From Deltaproteobacteria bacterium UBA6601 (GTDB lineage Bacteria > Myxococcota_A > UBA796 > UBA9615): a stretch of DNA of 28,931 nt. Both the position numbers and the translations under genes were made by a program. A model generated the notes under the pieces. It saw only the letters and a program-made list of their open reading frames with translations, searched no databases and had not been told where the DNA came from. Below are positions 8,093 to 17,188 of this stretch, piece by piece. Position 1 is the stretch's first letter. Each line of letters starts with the position of its first letter. Location: assembly GCA_002433485.1 (NCBI GenBank), contig DJIF01000143.1, forward strand, positions 1 to 28,931, read 5' to 3'.

Positions 8093-10282
8093 TTGGCCTT
8101 TCAGCTGGTAGGCAGACAGATCGCCCACTATGAGGTGCTCGCACCTCTTGGGGCAGGCGCAATGTCCGAGGTCTACCGATGCCGCGATACCCGGCTCGAT
8201 CGGCAAGTTGCCCTCAAGGTGATTCACGAAAGCATCGCCAGCCGCGAACAACTGGTACAGCGCTTTGAGCAGGAGGCCCGGGCTGCGGCACGGCTCGAAC
8301 ATCCCAACGTAGCCAGAGTTCACTACGCTGGAACCGAAGCCGGCAAGGCCTTCTACGCCATGGAATTAGTTGACGGTTGGTCCCTCGCCGAGATCATCCA
8401 GCGCCGCGTCAGCTTCACCTGGGCCCAGTTTCTGGCACTGTTTGCCCAGGCCTGCGCCGGGCTGCAAGCTGCCAGCCATGCAGGGATCTGTCATGGCGAC
8501 GTCAAGCCGGCAAATCTGCTGGTCGCCCGAGATGGCACCCTCAAGCTGCTCGATTTCGGTCTGGCGCGCTTTATGGATGACCACAGTCCCGGGCAGGCTG
8601 GAACCGTCATGGGCACCCCTTATTACATGGCACCGGAGTTGGCCCGAGGCCGCCGTGGCGACCATCGCGCTGACCTCTACAGCCTGGGTGCGTCGTTCTT
8701 TCACCTGCTCTGTGGGCGGCCCCCGTTCGAAGCAGAGACTCCTCGCGAGTTGCTCGACCAGCATACCCATCAGGCACCACCCTATCTGCGAGATCTGGGA
8801 GGGCGGCCACCCCAAGCCCTGGCCTCACTACTCGCTCAGCTGCTCGCTAAGGCCCCGTGGGACCGGCCACCAAGCGGGCGCGAGGTCCACAGTCGCTTGC
8901 TACAGATCCACGCAGAGATGCCTGCTGCCCGCAGCAACAGTGAACTCCAATGGTGCAGCAGAGATCAGATCAACAGCGAGTCTGAGGCCGAAGCCTGCGG
9001 CCTCTGCGGCCAAAACTATCCGCAGCGCGAACGGCACGAGAGCTTCCATGTGGACGTAGTCGGCTGGACCCGAAACGACGGAGAAAGAGCGGTCGCTAGC
9101 TTTATCAGCGATGCCCTGGGCATGGAAACCGTCGAGGTCGAGCCCTTGCTCCGTCCGCTGCCCTACAGAGCGGCCTTTCGGCTGCCGCGAGAGCGGGCCC
9201 GCAAGATGCACCGCAAGCTCCACGAGCTGGGTGCAGACGTCACCCTCACCGGCGCAGAACAGACCCAGCCCAAAGCAGCGGAAGCTAAGCAAGACCTACC
9301 CAAGCAGCTACCATTTACTGCCCGCTGGCCTAGAGAGCCAGCTGTAGAGCCACACTTCAGCAACCGAGTCCGCCGCCCCGCTGCCGATGAAGCACGCGCA
9401 ACCACTGGGCAACGGACACAGCTGGTCGTGCTGCTGACCCTTGCCTTCCTGGCGCTGGCCTTGTTCTCCGCCAACCAGCACCTAGAGCTCATCGATCTGA
9501 GAAGCGAAAATCTCCATTGGCAAGAGCACGCCTCGCTCTGGTCAGAGCCCGCCCCCCCCAGCCAGGTGATCGACAACAGGGCAGTCGCCGTTGCGCAAGC
9601 AGAACAGAACCGGTCCCACACTTCACAGCGGAGCACCGAGCAAGCCTCCCTGCTCCTCATTCTGGAAGACTCAGTGGGCCTCAGTCCCCGGTCGGTGACA
9701 CAACTGGGCGAGGAAATCGACAAGGCTGTAGTCGAGCTGGCAGGAAAGGTTCACCTTGAGAAGGGAACAGCTGTGCGAACCGTCCCAATGGCGGGAGATC
9801 GCTCAACCCTGCGTGAAGAGTGGAGAATGGCAGCCTATGCACCGGTGGTGGAGCTGCCTGTAGCCGCCGACCTGGAACTCACCACCACCGAACGCAACAC
9901 TCTTTTGCGCTACCAGCTAAGTCGCGCCGCAATCCATCAGCACGGTGGAGCTGAGGTTCCACCCTGGCTGCACGAAGGGCTCGCGCTGCTGCTGGCCTTT
10001 GGCCCGCCGAATCCGAACCAGGCAAACTCGAGCGAGTTGAGCGGATACAGCCCGACCGAACTCAACCTAACCGCGCCCCTCTCGCCTGGAGAGTCCCTGG
10101 CCCTACGGTCGTTCATCGATCATCTTCTGACCGCACACGGCTGGGTCGGTGTCCGGGCTCTCCTGCAGGCAGCCCAGGAAGGCGGCGAACAAGACCCTAT
10201 CCTGGTACGTAGCCTCGGCGAGAACCGCGCCAGCTTGACCGATAGCTGGAGTTCCAGCATGTCCGGCAAGGAGCAACGATGA
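8093..10282 (+). CDS. Membrane Ser/Thr protein kinase with extra C-terminal domains
   Basis: The protein has 729 residues, with a TTG start behind a strong AAGGAGG (8082-8088). Residues 13-272 are a Pkn2-family kinase. They include a glycine loop (20-28), the VALK lysine K42, the catalytic loop HGDVKPAN with D136 and N141, DFG at D154, and APE (180-182). The usual HRD Arg is Gly, making it a non-RD kinase. A CxxC (302-305) comes next. Residues 318-387 resemble the ribosomal L7/L12 C-terminal fold, ending KLHELGADVTLTG. A membrane segment lies at about 443-460. The outer part resembles the peptidase MA-like (gluzincin) domain, with the VPPWLHEGLA helix at 622-631, but the expected HExxH is replaced by YQLSR, so it is probably inactive. 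The kinase part is cytoplasmic and the remainder periplasmic. Its substrates are unknown. Confidence 0.87.
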   Translation: MAFQLVGRQIAHYEVLAPLGAGAMSEVYRCRDTRLDRQVALKVIHESIASREQLVQRFEQEARAAARLEHPNVARVHYAGTEAGKAFYAMELVDGWSLAEIIQRRVSFTWAQFLALFAQACAGLQAASHAGICHGDVKPANLLVARDGTLKLLDFGLARFMDDHSPGQAGTVMGTPYYMAPELARGRRGDHRADLYSLGASFFHLLCGRPPFEAETPRELLDQHTHQAPPYLRDLGGRPPQALASLLAQLLAKAPWDRPPSGREVHSRLLQIHAEMPAARSNSELQWCSRDQINSESEAEACGLCGQNYPQRERHESFHVDVVGWTRNDGERAVASFISDALGMETVEVEPLLRPLPYRAAFRLPRERARKMHRKLHELGADVTLTGAEQTQPKAAEAKQDLPKQLPFTARWPREPAVEPHFSNRVRRPAADEARATTGQRTQLVVLLTLAFLALALFSANQHLELIDLRSENLHWQEHASLWSEPAPPSQVIDNRAVAVAQAEQNRSHTSQRSTEQASLLLILEDSVGLSPRSVTQLGEEIDKAVVELAGKVHLEKGTAVRTVPMAGDRSTLREEWRMAAYAPVVELPVAADLELTTTERNTLLRYQLSRAAIHQHGGAEVPPWLHEGLALLLAFGPPNPNQANSSELSGYSPTELNLTAPLSPGESLALRSFIDHLLTAHGWVGVRALLQAAQEGGEQDPILVRSLGENRASLTDSWSSSMSGKEQR

Positions 10283-11283
10283 AAATCCTCTACGGCTACC
10301 AGAGCATCCAGACAGCCCTGGACCGCCCGGTAATGACCATGGGCACCTTTGATGGTCTACACCTGGGTCACAGAACCCTGATTGAGTGCGTGGTGACCCG
10401 AGCCCGAAAGACTGGACGTAAGGCGCTGGTCTACTCATTTTATCCACCGCCGTGGCGAGTCCTCGGCCGCGGCAAGCATCCGTACTTAATCCTAACCTTC
10501 AAAGACAAAGTCGAACTGCTGAGCAAGATGGGGGTCGACTATCTGGTCACCGAAGAGTTCAGCCCAGATCTACAGCGGATCTCACACCAGCAATTCGCTC
10601 ACGATGCGCTGCTCACACGCTTCGCACCCAGCGAACTGCACATCGGCTACGACTTCCACTTCGGTCGTGACCGGCTCGGCGACTGGGGATTCCTACATCA
10701 ATTCTTCACCCCTCTCGGCATTGAAGTGCGGGCCCACGGCGCAGTGCGCGACGGTGAGGAGATCATCGGCTGCAGCACCATTCGAGAGAAGGTTCGTGAA
10801 GGGCGAGTCAATGCAGCGGCGCGCATGCTCGGACGGTTTCACTTCATGCGCGGTGTGGTGGTACGGGGACGAGGACGGGGCCGAACCATTGGCTTTCCAA
10901 CCGCCAACATTGAGGCCAGCACGGAGCTCAGTCCCCCGCCTGGCGTCTATGCCTGTCGCATCGAACTAATGCGCAATGGATCCATCTATGACGCCATCGC
11001 CAACCTGGGTTTTCGGCCAACCTTCGCTGAACAAAGCTTTGCTATCGAAGCACACCTATTCGACTTCAGCGGGGACCTGTATGGGGAGAAAGTCCGTATT
11101 CACTTTGTGAAGCGAGTCCGCGATGAGCGCAACTTCGATCAAGTAGAGGAGCTTGTCGCGCAGATTCACCAGGACCTCAAACAGGTCCAGGGCATGCTGC
11201 CCTTCTCGGCCCCGCCCCAGCCCAGCCTCCGCTGGGATCCGAAACCACAACTGGAAGAAAGCTCCATCACAGCAAAGAGCTGA
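10279..11283 (+). CDS. ribF: Bifunctional riboflavin kinase / FAD synthetase
   Basis: This cytoplasmic enzyme of 334 residues makes FMN from riboflavin and then FAD. The N-terminal adenylyltransferase domain shows GTFDGLHLGH (22-31) and the STIRE segment (166-170). The C-terminal kinase domain shows GRTIGFPTAN (201-210), with PTAN binding Mg-ATP, followed by GVYAC and a late E-x-HLFDF-x-GDLYG motif. Length and order match the family, apart from a short Pro/Ser tail. The ATG sits in an ATGA overlap with the kinase stop, so the two genes are likely translationally coupled. No riboswitch was seen, and other rib genes are absent. Confidence 0.95.
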   Translation: MKILYGYQSIQTALDRPVMTMGTFDGLHLGHRTLIECVVTRARKTGRKALVYSFYPPPWRVLGRGKHPYLILTFKDKVELLSKMGVDYLVTEEFSPDLQRISHQQFAHDALLTRFAPSELHIGYDFHFGRDRLGDWGFLHQFFTPLGIEVRAHGAVRDGEEIIGCSTIREKVREGRVNAAARMLGRFHFMRGVVVRGRGRGRTIGFPTANIEASTELSPPPGVYACRIELMRNGSIYDAIANLGFRPTFAEQSFAIEAHLFDFSGDLYGEKVRIHFVKRVRDERNFDQVEELVAQIHQDLKQVQGMLPFSAPPQPSLRWDPKPQLEESSITAKS

Positions 11284-11397
11284 ACACAGTGCGCCCGGTC
11301 CCGGCACCAACCGCCGCCCGCACCGACCCGACTGAGCCAGGTCAACGCTCCCTCGCACGACCTCAGCAAGCGCGCTAAGGTCCTGGATAGGTTGACC

Positions 11398-12270
11398 ATG
11401 GACGACAGCATCGACAGCAGCGCTAAGATCATCACCGGCGGCTTCGCGGCCGCCGGCCGCTATGCAGTCATAGGCCACCCGGTCCATCAGTCCCGGTCTC
11501 CAGAACTGCACAGTCAATGGTTCACCGCACGCGGCCTGAGCGGTCGCTACGAGGCGGTCGACATCGATCCCGCCGAGCTGATCGTGCGCGCCCCATCACT
11601 GCCCTATGAATTTGCCGGGGTGAACGTCACTGCACCCCACAAGGTCAGCATCATGGGCTACGTGGATCGGGTCGATGAGAGCGCGCGCGCCGCCGGTGCT
11701 GCAAACCTGCTCTATAGAAGTCAGGACCGGGCCTGGACCGCAGGCAATACCGACGGAGAGGGGATGCTACGAGCCTTGGAAGAGGCCACCGGGGAAACCA
11801 CCTTGGGCAAAGACATCGTAATCGTCGGCGCCGGCGGCGCAGCGCGGGCTATTGGCGCGGCACTGAGTCGCGTCGGCGCCTCATCCCTATTCTTTATCAA
11901 TCGCAGTCTGGAGCGAGCGGAAGAGGTCAATCAATCAGTCCAGGGAAGCGGCGTACTGGCCCTCCACCCCGAGAGCCTGAACGAGCTGCCGGTCTCCACC
12001 GACCTGCTGATCAACACCCTGCCGCCAGTAGCCGACCCTCAGCTCCAAGTCCTCAACCTTGAAGCCCTGGCTGACCACGCTGTGGTCACTGACCTCAACT
12101 ACTACGTGGAAGAACCGCTCATTCTCCGTCGGGCTGAAGCAATGGGGCTGATGACAGTGCATGGCCGTGGGATGTTTCTCTGGCAGGCAGCCTTGAGCTT
12201 CCGTGCCTGGACAGGTCAGGACCCTGACCTGGATCTGGGTCGAAAGCTACTGGGGTTTCCCGGCTGGTAG
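11398..12270 (+). CDS. aroE: Shikimate dehydrogenase
   Basis: This enzyme of 290 residues reduces 3-dehydroshikimate to shikimate with NADPH in aromatic amino acid synthesis. The substrate site shows SRSPELH (32-38), NVTAPHK with catalytic K82, and NTDG with D119. The NADP domain carries GAGGAARA. The C-terminal part has DLNYYVEEP and the GMFLWQAALSFRAWTG stretch of the family. The ATG at 11398 has AGG seven bases upstream; a TTG six bases earlier is the alternative. About 110 bases without a recognisable signal separate it from ribF. It converges with tyrS. Confidence 0.95.
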   Translation: MDDSIDSSAKIITGGFAAAGRYAVIGHPVHQSRSPELHSQWFTARGLSGRYEAVDIDPAELIVRAPSLPYEFAGVNVTAPHKVSIMGYVDRVDESARAAGAANLLYRSQDRAWTAGNTDGEGMLRALEEATGETTLGKDIVIVGAGGAARAIGAALSRVGASSLFFINRSLERAEEVNQSVQGSGVLALHPESLNELPVSTDLLINTLPPVADPQLQVLNLEALADHAVVTDLNYYVEEPLILRRAEAMGLMTVHGRGMFLWQAALSFRAWTGQDPDLDLGRKLLGFPGW

Positions 12271-12311
12271 CCACCCAGGTCCACAGCTCAGGTCACTGGC
12301 AGCAGAGGCGA

Positions 12312-13604
12312 TCAGCTACAGCGCACCAGACAGTACTTCTTCTTGCCCGCACGGAGCAGCAGGGTCTGATCCTCACGAAGGTCACCGAGACCCACCACGG
12401 CGAAAGGATCACGGCGAGCCTCGCCATTCACATAGGCCCCACCCTGGGCGGCCAGATTCTTGGCCTGCTTGCCCGAACCTGCCAGCCCCGACTCAACAAA
12501 GAGCTTGAAGAGCGGAAGTCCACTCTCAAGCTGAGCGCGAGGAATCTCAGCCTGAGGAATATCCGCTGCCACCGGGACTCGGCCCACGGGCACCACCTGC
12601 TCCCAACGAAACAGACGCTCCAGGTCAAACAGCAACATCGAAGTGGCCAGAGCTGAGTCCGCAGCGTCCTCGCCATGGCACAGGGCAGTGGCATGCCAGG
12701 CGAGGATGGCCTTGGCCCGATAGACATCGAGATCTTCCAGGCCATCGAGCGCGGCGATCTCGGCAAGCGACAGGAACGTAAACATCCGCAGAAAGCGAGT
12801 CACATCGCGATCGTCACAGTTCATCCAGTACTGGAAGTAGTCAAAGGTCGAGGTCTGCTCGGCATCCAACCAGACGGCACCCTTCTCGGTCTTGCCCATC
12901 TTGGTGCCGGCAGCGGTGGTGAGCAACGGGGCGGTAAGTACCCAGGCTCGGGCCCCGGTAGTCTTGCGAATCAACTCGGTTCCAGCCACGCAGTTGCCCC
13001 ACTGGTCGGACCCACCAACCTGGAGTTCACAGTCCCACTCGCGGTGCAAATGGAGAAAGTCGTAGGCCTGGACCAACCGATAGTTGAACTCCACAAAGCT
13101 AAGATGCTGCTGGTCCCGCAGCCGCCGCGCATAGGTCTCCGCCGTCAGCATCTCATTGACCGAAAAATGGCAGGCAACATCACGCAAGAAGCTGATGTAG
13201 TTGAGCTCTCCCAGCCAGCTGGCGTTATCGATTAGTTCACCGGCATGACCCGCTTCGCTACCCAGCTCACGCAGCTCAAGGAAACGCCCAAACTGAGGAC
13301 GCTGAGACTCCAGGTTGCTGCGGATCTGCTCGGGGGTGAGCACCTTGCGGGTGCTCTGCTTGCCCGATGGGTCACCAATCAAGGAGGTCCCGCCCCCAAG
13401 AATCACCAGCGGCCGGTGACCGGCCCGCTGCAGAAAGGCCTGCAACATAATGGCGACCAGATTCCCAGCAGTCAGCGAGCGGTTGGTGGGATCGAAGCCG
13501 CAGTAAAAGGTGATAGGCCCCTGGTCCATGCGGGCACGCAGCCCGTCCTCGTCGGTGACGTCCTTGATAAAGCCGCGGATTCGAAGTTCTTCGAGGATGT
13601 GCAT
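12312..13604 (-). CDS. tyrS: Tyrosyl-tRNA synthetase
   Basis: This class I aminoacyl-tRNA synthetase of 430 residues charges tRNA-Tyr. Typical segments are GGGTSLIGDPSGK (70-82), the tyrosine pocket VGGSDQWGN (196-204), and KMGKTEKGAVWLD, with the KMSKS loop equivalent at 235-239. A C-terminal S4 RNA-binding domain follows (about 360-430). The HIGH motif is altered: the family's SLHxGHL reads SLTAGNL (43-49), so both histidines are replaced. Some bacterial TyrRSs vary the second histidine. Loss of the first is less usual, though the rest of the active site looks intact. It lies 56 bases after the UbiA-family gene. No strong ribosome site is visible. Confidence 0.94.
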   Translation of the reverse strand: MHILEELRIRGFIKDVTDEDGLRARMDQGPITFYCGFDPTNRSLTAGNLVAIMLQAFLQRAGHRPLVILGGGTSLIGDPSGKQSTRKVLTPEQIRSNLESQRPQFGRFLELRELGSEAGHAGELIDNASWLGELNYISFLRDVACHFSVNEMLTAETYARRLRDQQHLSFVEFNYRLVQAYDFLHLHREWDCELQVGGSDQWGNCVAGTELIRKTTGARAWVLTAPLLTTAAGTKMGKTEKGAVWLDAEQTSTFDYFQYWMNCDDRDVTRFLRMFTFLSLAEIAALDGLEDLDVYRAKAILAWHATALCHGEDAADSALATSMLLFDLERLFRWEQVVPVGRVPVAADIPQAEIPRAQLESGLPLFKLFVESGLAGSGKQAKNLAAQGGAYVNGEARRDPFAVVGLGDLREDQTLLLRAGKKKYCLVRCS

Positions 13605-13660
13605 GGTGGCAGGGAGGATAGCGCGCTGCGCAACAAAGGGTGGAGAGACCCGGCCGCTAC

Positions 13661-14569
13661 TCAGGCCGGCCCCAGGGTGACCACCGCCACCAGGACAAAT
13701 AGAACAATGCAGGCTTGCAGCGGACGATCCTTGAGCAGGGTGCTCTCCGGCTCACCGCCCGCCTGCCCACAAGCTACCAGATATAGGTAGCGAAACATGC
13801 CGTACATCACAAACGGCAGGGTCAACATCAAGCTACGGTCGTGGGGACCAGTAAAGGTGTAGAGGGCATAAGAGATCAAGGTGCAGGCGGTAACAATGCT
13901 GATCAACTGCTCGAGCAACTGCGGGGTGTACTCATCGAGAATCTTGCGGTGCTCTCCGGCAGCTCGATCCAACAAGCGGAGTTCGGCGAGGCGCTTGCTC
14001 ATGCCAAGGAACAGCGCGCCAAAGGCAGTACAGATCAGGAACCAAGGAGAGCTCTCTACCGGAATGGCAGCGGCGCCAGCTACCGCGCGCAGCAGAAAGC
14101 CAGTAGATATGAACATGACATCCAGCAGCACCACGTGCTTGAAATAGAAGCTGTAGCTGAGGGTAACGAACAGATAGCCGAGAGCAGTGCTCGCAAAACT
14201 CCACTGCTCCCAGAAACTCGCTGCGGGGTCAGCGGGGGCATGAATGCTGCTGAGATAGAGACTGCCCCCAATCCCAACAACAATGAGCAGACCGGCGAGC
14301 AGCCGTGCGACAGACTCGGGCAGGTCTCCTGACGCGATAGGCCGAAGCTTCTTCTTCGGATGCTTGCGGTCGTTCTCTACGTCCCTGAGGTCATTGACCA
14401 GATACCCGGCCGAGCTGAGCATGCAGAACAGCGCAATCCCAGCTCCCACCGAGACCACCGCATCGAGATCGGTGTAGCGCTGGGAGAACACCAGCGCCGG
14501 TAACAGCAAGCCATTCTTGGTCCACTGTTTGGGCCGCAGTGCCCGCAGCATTGCTGGGCCGAGACTCAC
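13661..14569 (-). CDS. UbiA-family polyprenyl-phosphate phosphoribosyltransferase-like
   Basis: This integral membrane protein of 302 residues has about eight or nine hydrophobic segments. The first Asp-rich motif is NDLRDVENDRKHP (59-71) and the second region is YSFYFKHVVLLD (140-151). The early RPKQWTKN segment is characteristic of the decaprenyl-phosphate phosphoribosyltransferase (DPPR synthase) branch rather than of quinone prenyltransferases. The Mycobacterium enzyme moves phosphoribose from PRPP to a polyprenyl phosphate for cell-wall sugar donors. In this organism the acceptor is unknown; ribosylated or arabinosylated envelope lipids are possible. The GTG start overlaps the upstream stop (GTGA), indicating coupling with the DUF2225-like gene. 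Confidence 0.8.
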   Translation of the reverse strand: MSLGPAMLRALRPKQWTKNGLLLPALVFSQRYTDLDAVVSVGAGIALFCMLSSAGYLVNDLRDVENDRKHPKKKLRPIASGDLPESVARLLAGLLIVVGIGGSLYLSSIHAPADPAASFWEQWSFASTALGYLFVTLSYSFYFKHVVLLDVMFISTGFLLRAVAGAAAIPVESSPWFLICTAFGALFLGMSKRLAELRLLDRAAGEHRKILDEYTPQLLEQLISIVTACTLISYALYTFTGPHDRSLMLTLPFVMYGMFRYLYLVACGQAGGEPESTLLKDRPLQACIVLFVLVAVVTLGPA

Positions 14570-15624
14570 AATCCCTCTCCACCGTCGCTGGATTGGACCT
14601 GCTGACGCTCCTGGACCTTAAGCACTGCCTGGATATCCTCGACCAGCACCCTGACCTCCTCTGCAGTAGCGCTGTCCTTCACCACCGCGGCGAAGGCTCG
14701 CTGCGCGGCCTCAAAACGACCCTGCCTGCGGTCTATATCACCCACAAGGTAAAGATAGTAGCTGCGGTCAGCTGCGCTGCCCTGCCCGGCCTGGACACCG
14801 CGCTCGAACTGCTCCCTAGCCCGCTGCAGCAAGCGCTGCTCTAGAGCCACTCGACGGCGGAATTCTGCCCGCTTCTCCACAGCATTCAGGCCTGCGTCAG
14901 GAACGGTCGAGAGCAACTTCAAGAAGCTCTCTCGCTCATAGAAGAACCCACCGCGATGGCTGATCCGAGCCAGGTCAAAAAGGGCGCGGGTTCTGGGAGC
15001 TGGGTCCACCTGCTGCTGCGCGAGCCTGCTGACTTCGCCCATCTTGCGCCAGGTATCTCCTGCGCCCTGCAGCCCAGGTAGAAACCCCACAATGGTGTCT
15101 CTCACTGTCCAGGCACCCTGCAGGTACAGCTCGCCAATGTCATAGGCGGATGCGCCCAGAGACCCGGCTATTGCAGCGGCGATCTCATAGCCTCCTGAAG
15201 CTGGCATCGCCAGAATCTGCTGTAGGCTGCCGAACTCTGCAATGACCAACCGAACCCGCTTCTTCTCCGCCTCTGTGAGCACCGCTGGGAATCTGCCAAT
15301 GGGCGCTGAGAAGCCAGTCGTCGGCGAAGTGGCGATGGCAAAGCTGCGGGGCTGAGGGCCACGGGCATAAGAGCAGCCGTCCGAATCGTAGCCGCCGAGC
15401 CCGTTGGTCGAGAGCACAGTTCTAGCCTCAAACGGAGATTGATCAAGCGGATCGATGAGGCGACGCAGTTCGGGACCAAACTGCTCGGCAGGGTCCTTAT
15501 ATTGGGCCTGCCCCGTGCTGGGCAGCATAAACACCGCGACAAAGAGCAGCGCAACAAGAGCTTGAGAGGCCAGAGTCAGGCCCTGATCAGAAGCGGAGTT
15601 CGACGTTGCCATAGACCGAGTCAT
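14566..15624 (-). CDS. Exported DUF2225-like protein with TPR-like C-terminus
   Basis: The protein has about 352 residues. An N-terminal hydrophobic stretch ending near GQAQ looks like a signal peptide. I chose the ATG at 15624 because it adds an Arg to the signal n-region; ATG 15612 is also possible, and the 15675 start runs far into the upstream gene. Residues around 55-90 (GGYDSDGCSYARG, then ATSPTTGFSAP) follow the pattern of DUF2225. In that family the spacing holds CPxCG pairs, which are missing here. The last 150 residues are helical, with a TPR-like unit (YYLYLVGDIDRRQGRFEAAQRAF). The function is unknown. Its start overlaps the barrel gene and its stop overlaps the UbiA-family gene, so it belongs to that operon. 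Confidence 0.6.
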   Translation of the reverse strand: MTRSMATSNSASDQGLTLASQALVALLFVAVFMLPSTGQAQYKDPAEQFGPELRRLIDPLDQSPFEARTVLSTNGLGGYDSDGCSYARGPQPRSFAIATSPTTGFSAPIGRFPAVLTEAEKKRVRLVIAEFGSLQQILAMPASGGYEIAAAIAGSLGASAYDIGELYLQGAWTVRDTIVGFLPGLQGAGDTWRKMGEVSRLAQQQVDPAPRTRALFDLARISHRGGFFYERESFLKLLSTVPDAGLNAVEKRAEFRRRVALEQRLLQRAREQFERGVQAGQGSAADRSYYLYLVGDIDRRQGRFEAAQRAFAAVVKDSATAEEVRVLVEDIQAVLKVQERQQVQSSDGGEGL

Positions 15625-17173
15625 TCTCCTGAAAGTAACCGGCAAGTCCTCCCTGGTAGGTGAGCAGGGCGCCAAAGTCAGACCCCTGCTCTAGGGCTTG
15701 CCCCAAGAACAGCTGGGCACCAAATACCACGGCGAGCCGGTCGTCGACATCCACCCGCACCCGTGGGTGCAAATAGAGATCGCGCTGCAGCAACAGCCAG
15801 TTGCCGCCAAAGCTCAACTGCAGGCGGTCCTGAAAAAGGCGCGCCACCAGTAAGGCTGCAATCTTGAGATCATGCTGCCGCTGAAACAACAACTCAGGAG
15901 CCGGATCGGCGAACAGGGCGCGATGCGCAAATTCAACATCCAGGCCGAACACCGTCCCATAGGAGTAGCGCAGCGCAAGGGCGTAGTGCAGGGATGGCAG
16001 CACCAGCGGCTCAAGCCCCCGACTGTAGTGAACGCTCTTGGAGGTCCAGGCCAGCTCCCCTGTAAAGACAAAGCCGCCCGCTGAGAGGGACACATCAGCG
16101 CCAGCCATCAGCGCCCGGTGATACGTCGCGGTGGCGAGTTCCTGCCCGGGGTCGAGCAACTCGTTCATCTCGATGAGGGTCATAGAACGCCCCTCAGCAA
16201 GTGGGCGCCGCAGGCTCGGCGCCAACTCGATAGACGGCAGGTCCAACAGGAAGGTGAGGACGTAGAAGTCTGCCTCAACACTGCCGCCGCTCAGACCCAG
16301 GCGCAGTCCAACATCACCATTGACCGGCATTTCTTCAGGAAAGGAGGGTGCCAGGTACGTCTGCAGACCGTCCCGGGAGTAGGGGTCGAGACCCAGCAGG
16401 GTGGCGCTGACCTTCTCGCCGAGCCGCTGGACAGTGTTATCGAGAAGCACATCTCCGCTCTCCGGGATCATGGACTGCAACTGACTGAGCAGGGCGGGCA
16501 GCATGCCAGGCCGAAGCAGAGAGAAGTCGCGACCAAAGAAGCTGATGCGGGCCGGCTGGAAGAATGGGAGGTAGACCAGCTCTAGGGCAAGGGGATGCAG
16601 GTCGAGCTTAAGCCGCGCCGCTGTGACCGGAATGCGCGGGTCATCGAGCCCGGCGCCGGTAAACAGCCGCTGACTGTCGAGAGGAGAAAGAACCGAGAGA
16701 GGTGAGAGCAGCGGATTGCGTCCCCAGCGCATGACCATCCGGCCAACTCGTAGGGAGAGGCGCTGCTTTCTGAAGGCCAGGTAGCTGTCCCGCAGATCAA
16801 GCCAGGCGTCCGCTTCAAGGTCATCACCGGAACGAACCTGATAGCGGAAGGCCGTGCTCAGCTGGAAGCGAGCTCCCGGCGCAAAGCGATACTTGACCCT
16901 AAAGTCCAGCCCACTGCGCCATAAGAAGCGGTCTTCATGGTCTCCATCCATGCGCAGGTCTGGCGCGATGGAGGTAAACAGCAGGCCTCCATAGCTGAGC
17001 CCCTTGGGCTTTGGGTAAGGGCGTAAAAGTGGAGCTGGTGGTTTCCCATCGGCGGCCTTTCCAGCGGCCAAAGCCTGCGACATGGGGAGCTCATGAGCCG
17101 CTGCCTCTGCACCCTCAGAGCCACCTATGAGGAGGCCCAGGCACGCAGCAAAGAAGACCCGAGAGAAACGCAC
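15587..17173 (-). CDS. Outer-membrane beta-barrel protein
   Basis: The protein has 528 residues with a GTG start and a signal peptide ending near residue 25 (AEAAA). The body is a long series of alternating hydrophobic/polar strands rich in Arg, Tyr and Phe, such as the SYLAFRKQRLSLRVGRMVMRWG region. The last residue is Phe (NVELRF), the usual BAM recognition end of outer-membrane barrels. The pattern resembles DUF1302-type porin-like proteins that often sit beside LolA-like and RND/MMPL genes. A role in moving lipids or other hydrophobic molecules across the outer membrane is inference. It starts 15 bases after the LolA-like gene, with a short GCGAG/CTCGC inverted repeat between them. Confidence 0.75.
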   Translation of the reverse strand: MRFSRVFFAACLGLLIGGSEGAEAAAHELPMSQALAAGKAADGKPPAPLLRPYPKPKGLSYGGLLFTSIAPDLRMDGDHEDRFLWRSGLDFRVKYRFAPGARFQLSTAFRYQVRSGDDLEADAWLDLRDSYLAFRKQRLSLRVGRMVMRWGRNPLLSPLSVLSPLDSQRLFTGAGLDDPRIPVTAARLKLDLHPLALELVYLPFFQPARISFFGRDFSLLRPGMLPALLSQLQSMIPESGDVLLDNTVQRLGEKVSATLLGLDPYSRDGLQTYLAPSFPEEMPVNGDVGLRLGLSGGSVEADFYVLTFLLDLPSIELAPSLRRPLAEGRSMTLIEMNELLDPGQELATATYHRALMAGADVSLSAGGFVFTGELAWTSKSVHYSRGLEPLVLPSLHYALALRYSYGTVFGLDVEFAHRALFADPAPELLFQRQHDLKIAALLVARLFQDRLQLSFGGNWLLLQRDLYLHPRVRVDVDDRLAVVFGAQLFLGQALEQGSDFGALLTYQGGLAGYFQENDSVYGNVELRF

Positions 17174-17188
17174 CGCGAGTAAGCTCGC

